DNA of 64,000 nt, from contig NZ_CP106793.1 of the NCBI RefSeq assembly GCF_025642135.1, forward strand, positions 7,036,001 to 7,100,000, written 5' to 3'. Both the position numbers and the translations under genes were made by a program. Positions 61,714 through 64,000 of this stretch are shown here, in pieces. Origin of the DNA: Streptomyces cynarae (lineage in GTDB: Bacteria; Actinomycetota; Actinomycetes; Streptomycetales; Streptomycetaceae). How positions within the stretch are numbered: the stretch's first letter is position 1; every line of letters starts with the position of its first letter. The notes beneath the pieces are model-generated. The model was not told the DNA's origin. It saw only the letters and a program-made list of their open reading frames with translations, and did not search any database.

Positions 61714-63303
61714 TCAGCCGTGGAAGCCCAGCAGCCCGTGCAGCGTCGAACCGTGCCCCGCGCCGGACGCCTCCGGGGACGCGGACTTGCCGGTCAGCGG
61801 CTTGGGGTCGGGGAGCTTCTGGCACACCGCGTCGATGCCGCCGGTGCCGCGCGGCACCGCACCGGTGGCGAGGTAAGCCGCCAGATATCTGTCGAGGCAG
61901 GTGTTCCCGCTCAGGGTGACGCCGTGGTTGCCGCCGCCCTGTTCGACCACCAGGCGGGAGTCGCGCAGCAGGTGATGCACCGTCAGCCCACCCTGGTACG
62001 GCGTCGCGGCGTCGTCGGTCGCCTGGAACAGCAGCGTCGGCGGCAGCGCGTCGTTGGACACGTCCACCGGCCGCAGTGATCCCGTCGGCCAGAACGCGCA
62101 CGGCGCGTTGTACCAGGCGTTGCTCCAGCTCATGAACGGCGCCTTGGCGTACACCGCCCATGTGTCCGCGCGCCACCGCGACCAGTCGCGCGGCCAGGAG
62201 GCGTCACGGCACTGCACCGCGGCATAGACGGAGTAGTTGTTGTCCCCGGAGGCGTTGACCGCGCCGTAGCGTTTGTACGCCTCGACCAGCGGACGGGGGT
62301 CCTTGTCGTTCACGTAGGCCGCGAACGCCTCGGCCAGGTGCGGCCAGTAGCCGTCGTAGTAGCCGCCCGGCATGAAGGTGTCCTCCAACTCCGAGGCACC
62401 CACCTTCTGCTCGGCCGGATTCATGGCCAGCGCCGACCGCATCGCCTTCCACTTGACTTCGACGACGACCGGATCGGTGCCGAGCCCGTACACCTCGTCG
62501 TGTCGCGCCACCCACGCCAGGAACGCCCGGTGACGGTCGTTGAAGGCGTAGTCCTGCCGGATGTTGTTCTCATACCAAACCCCCTCGGGGTCGACAATGG
62601 AGTCGAGCACCAGACGGCGCACCCGTTGGGGGAAGAGCTTCGCGTAGACGGCGCCCAGGTAGGTCCCGTACGAGTAGCCGAAGTAGCTGATCTTCTCGGC
62701 CCCCAGCGCCTGCCGGATCGCGTCCAGGTCGCGCGCGGTGCTCACCGTGTCGATGTACGGCAGTACGTCCGCGTACTTGGTGGCGCACGCCCGGGCGAAC
62801 GAGGCGACGCGGGCCAGGTTCTCCTTCTCCCGGGAAGGGGTGAGGGGAATCGTGTCCGGGCGGACCGGGGTGAAGTAGCCGGGCGTGCAGTTCAGGGCCG
62901 GCTTGCTCTTTCCCACGCCCCGCGGGTCGAAGCCGATGACGTCGTACTGCGCCGCCACCGCCTTGGGCAGCGAGGAGGCGACGTATCCGGCGAGGGCCAG
63001 ACCGCTGCCTCCGGGCCCGCCGGGGTTGACCAGCAGCGGTCCCTGATACGTCTTCGCGGTGTGGGGGACGCGGGACAGCGCCAGTGTGATCTGCTGTCCG
63101 CGGGGGGTGGCGTGGTCCAGCGGCACCGTGACGGTCGCGCACTGGAGCGTCGGATACTTGGTGGTGCCGCACTTCTTCCAGGTGAGGGGCGCCGCCGGTG
63201 CGGTGTCCGTGGTGCGCGGTGTGCTCGCGTCGGCCGGGACCGTGGTGAGCATCCCGGCCACCACCAGGGCGGCGCCGCACAGCACGGCTGCGCGGTGTGT
63301 CAT
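61714..63303 (-). CDS. Secreted tripeptidyl-aminopeptidase-like alpha/beta hydrolase
   Basis: The product has 529 residues. The signal peptide is MTHRAAVLCGAALVVAGMLT, cleaved after ADA. The prolyl-aminopeptidase-type core has the oxyanion motif LVNPGGPGGSG (92-101), FDPRGVGKS and the nucleophile S211 in GYSYGTYLG. The C-terminal cap ends with the TAP-like domain (PPTLLFQATDDAATPYQGGL for the Asp, GGGNHGVTLSGNTC for the His). This matches Streptomyces Tap/SlpD-type exported peptidases that trim N-terminal tripeptides. It is monocistronic; the 270 bp before the start hold nothing else recognisable. Confidence 0.92.
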   Translation of the reverse strand: MTHRAAVLCGAALVVAGMLTTVPADASTPRTTDTAPAAPLTWKKCGTTKYPTLQCATVTVPLDHATPRGQQITLALSRVPHTAKTYQGPLLVNPGGPGGSGLALAGYVASSLPKAVAAQYDVIGFDPRGVGKSKPALNCTPGYFTPVRPDTIPLTPSREKENLARVASFARACATKYADVLPYIDTVSTARDLDAIRQALGAEKISYFGYSYGTYLGAVYAKLFPQRVRRLVLDSIVDPEGVWYENNIRQDYAFNDRHRAFLAWVARHDEVYGLGTDPVVVEVKWKAMRSALAMNPAEQKVGASELEDTFMPGGYYDGYWPHLAEAFAAYVNDKDPRPLVEAYKRYGAVNASGDNNYSVYAAVQCRDASWPRDWSRWRADTWAVYAKAPFMSWSNAWYNAPCAFWPTGSLRPVDVSNDALPPTLLFQATDDAATPYQGGLTVHHLLRDSRLVVEQGGGNHGVTLSGNTCLDRYLAAYLATGAVPRGTGGIDAVCQKLPDPKPLTGKSASPEASGAGHGSTLHGLLGFHG

Positions 63304-63573
63304 GTCGGACCTCCCAGGACGGAGGGGTTCGGACCGCGAGTGCCGGGTCCTCGCCGCATCGTCCCGGAAAGGCCGTCCGGAAGAGCGCTGTTCAGGCCGC
63401 GGTTGACCCGATTGGGCCGTGCAAGCCGCTCGTATGCGCGTCGATCACAGGAGCGACAGCTGCGGCGGACCGGTCACCGTGGGGTCCCCCGGCACGGGCT
63501 CGGGCCGACCCGGCAGCTCACCCGACCGCCAAGGGCCCAGGGCAGACGGCATGCTGCCCCGGCCCCAAGTCCG

Positions 63574-63957
63574 TCAGCAGGTCGCCGAGCTGGAGATGCG
63601 GACGGCGTCGAGCTGTCCGCCGGAGACGCTGAACGTGCTCTGCGGCGGGAGGCACGCGGTGGTGCCGCCCACCCAGCGGATGTACGCCACGTCGTCATGA
63701 CGGGTGTTCACCACGCTGAGCGGTGCACTCGGCTTCGACGGCAGGGCCTGCCACCCCGACGTCACGTCCTTGAACCGGCCGATGACGGTTCCGTTCTTGA
63801 TGAAGCAGACGTACGGGTAGGAGCAGGTCGCCATGGCACTCTGATCCGCTGCCCGAGCTGTGACGGTTCCGCCCGCCAACAGCGCCCCCGTCGCCGCCAG
63901 TACGGCTGTCGCCGCGCGGATCCTGCCGACTCTCCCAGTCGTATTGATCGATTTCAT
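63574..63957 (-). CDS. Small secreted protein of unknown function
   Basis: The product has 127 residues. A long signal peptide (AATAVLAATGALLAGGTVTA, cleavage after ARA near residue 36) leaves a mature domain of ~90 residues with four Cys: CSYPYVCFIKNGTVIGRFKDV, TTACLPPQSTFSVSG, and a C-terminal Cys. Cys-rich secreted proteins beginning with a YxCxxxN-type segment recall peptidase inhibitor family I36 (SMI-like) proteins in Streptomyces, but the match is loose. The gene lies 270 bp upstream of the exported peptidase gene on the same strand. Confidence 0.65.
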   Translation of the reverse strand: MKSINTTGRVGRIRAATAVLAATGALLAGGTVTARAADQSAMATCSYPYVCFIKNGTVIGRFKDVTSGWQALPSKPSAPLSVVNTRHDDVAYIRWVGGTTACLPPQSTFSVSGGQLDAVRISSSATC

Positions 63958-64000
63958 GAGTGTTCCCCCTTCTGGTCATTGGTCATGACGAGGTATAGGG

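Overview
The window is very GC-rich (above 70% by eye), with strong third-position GC bias and little intergenic sequence. It carries a gamma-butyrolactone (A-factor type) locus, a DUF6131 membrane peptide, F420-linked and PucR genes, and copies of an interspersed inverted repeat that I know from Streptomyces. All of this points to a Streptomyces chromosome or a close relative. No rRNA, tRNA, CRISPR array or intact insertion sequence was seen.

Layout. (1) 1-2.7 kb: the 3' end of pcaL (beta-ketoadipate pathway), an MBL-fold hydrolase, exonuclease III and a DUF6278 gene. (2) 2.7-5.5 kb: a signalling locus with a ScbR/ArpA-type receptor divergent from an AfsA/ScbA-type synthase, followed by a HAD phosphatase. 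The receptor and the phosphatase each hold an in-frame TTA codon, so both are predicted to depend on bldA. (3) 5.5-15.3 kb: a small membrane peptide, a secreted CocE-type hydrolase, a gamma-glutamyltransferase, a ClpC-type unfoldase with a phased repeat array upstream, and a family protein of unknown function. (4) 15.4-24.6 kb: a reductive pyrimidine/hydantoin catabolism cluster with two beta-ureidopropionase paralogues, a class III aminotransferase, a PucR regulator, dihydropyrimidinase, a luciferase-like oxidoreductase and an NCS1 permease. (5) 24.6-38.5 kb: small secreted and membrane proteins, a DoxX/SDR/TetR divergon, a second gamma-glutamyltransferase-like protein, an inositol-phosphatase-like enzyme, an FAD oxidoreductase, a macro-domain protein, a GH65 enzyme and an Ada-AlkA plus Ogt alkylation-repair pair. 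(6) 38.5-41.8 kb: a probable insertion, bounded on the left by a roughly 150-bp partial copy of the sirtuin gene and on the right by the intact sirtuin gene. (7) 41.7-48.7 kb: sirtuin, Nudix, lipoprotein, BNR-type secreted protein, ADP-ribosylglycohydrolase, glycerate kinase and secreted lipase. (8) 49-60.3 kb: pssA-psd, then the ethylmalonyl-CoA pathway operon (ccr, ethylmalonyl-CoA mutase, malyl-CoA-type lyase, mesaconyl-CoA-type hydratase, methylsuccinyl-CoA-type dehydrogenase). A TetR regulator and a double-module 3-hydroxyacyl-CoA dehydrogenase that can supply crotonyl-CoA precursors lie upstream. (9) 60.6-64 kb: a HEAT-repeat protein, RidA, a secreted tripeptidyl-aminopeptidase-like hydrolase and a small secreted protein.

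Four genes (CocE-type hydrolase, the 13.6-15.3 kb gene, glycerate kinase, psd) are interrupted by single frameshifts, all in G runs or GC-dinucleotide tracts. One of them, psd, is a core lipid gene, so consensus indel errors are at least as likely as real pseudogenes. The items that most deserve a second look are the bldA-linked butyrolactone locus, the approximately 20-bp-period repeat array upstream of the ClpC gene, exact 14-bp direct repeats upstream of the pyrimidine operon, the sirtuin-fragment island, and the concentration of NAD/ADP-ribose enzymes between 33 and 47 kb.
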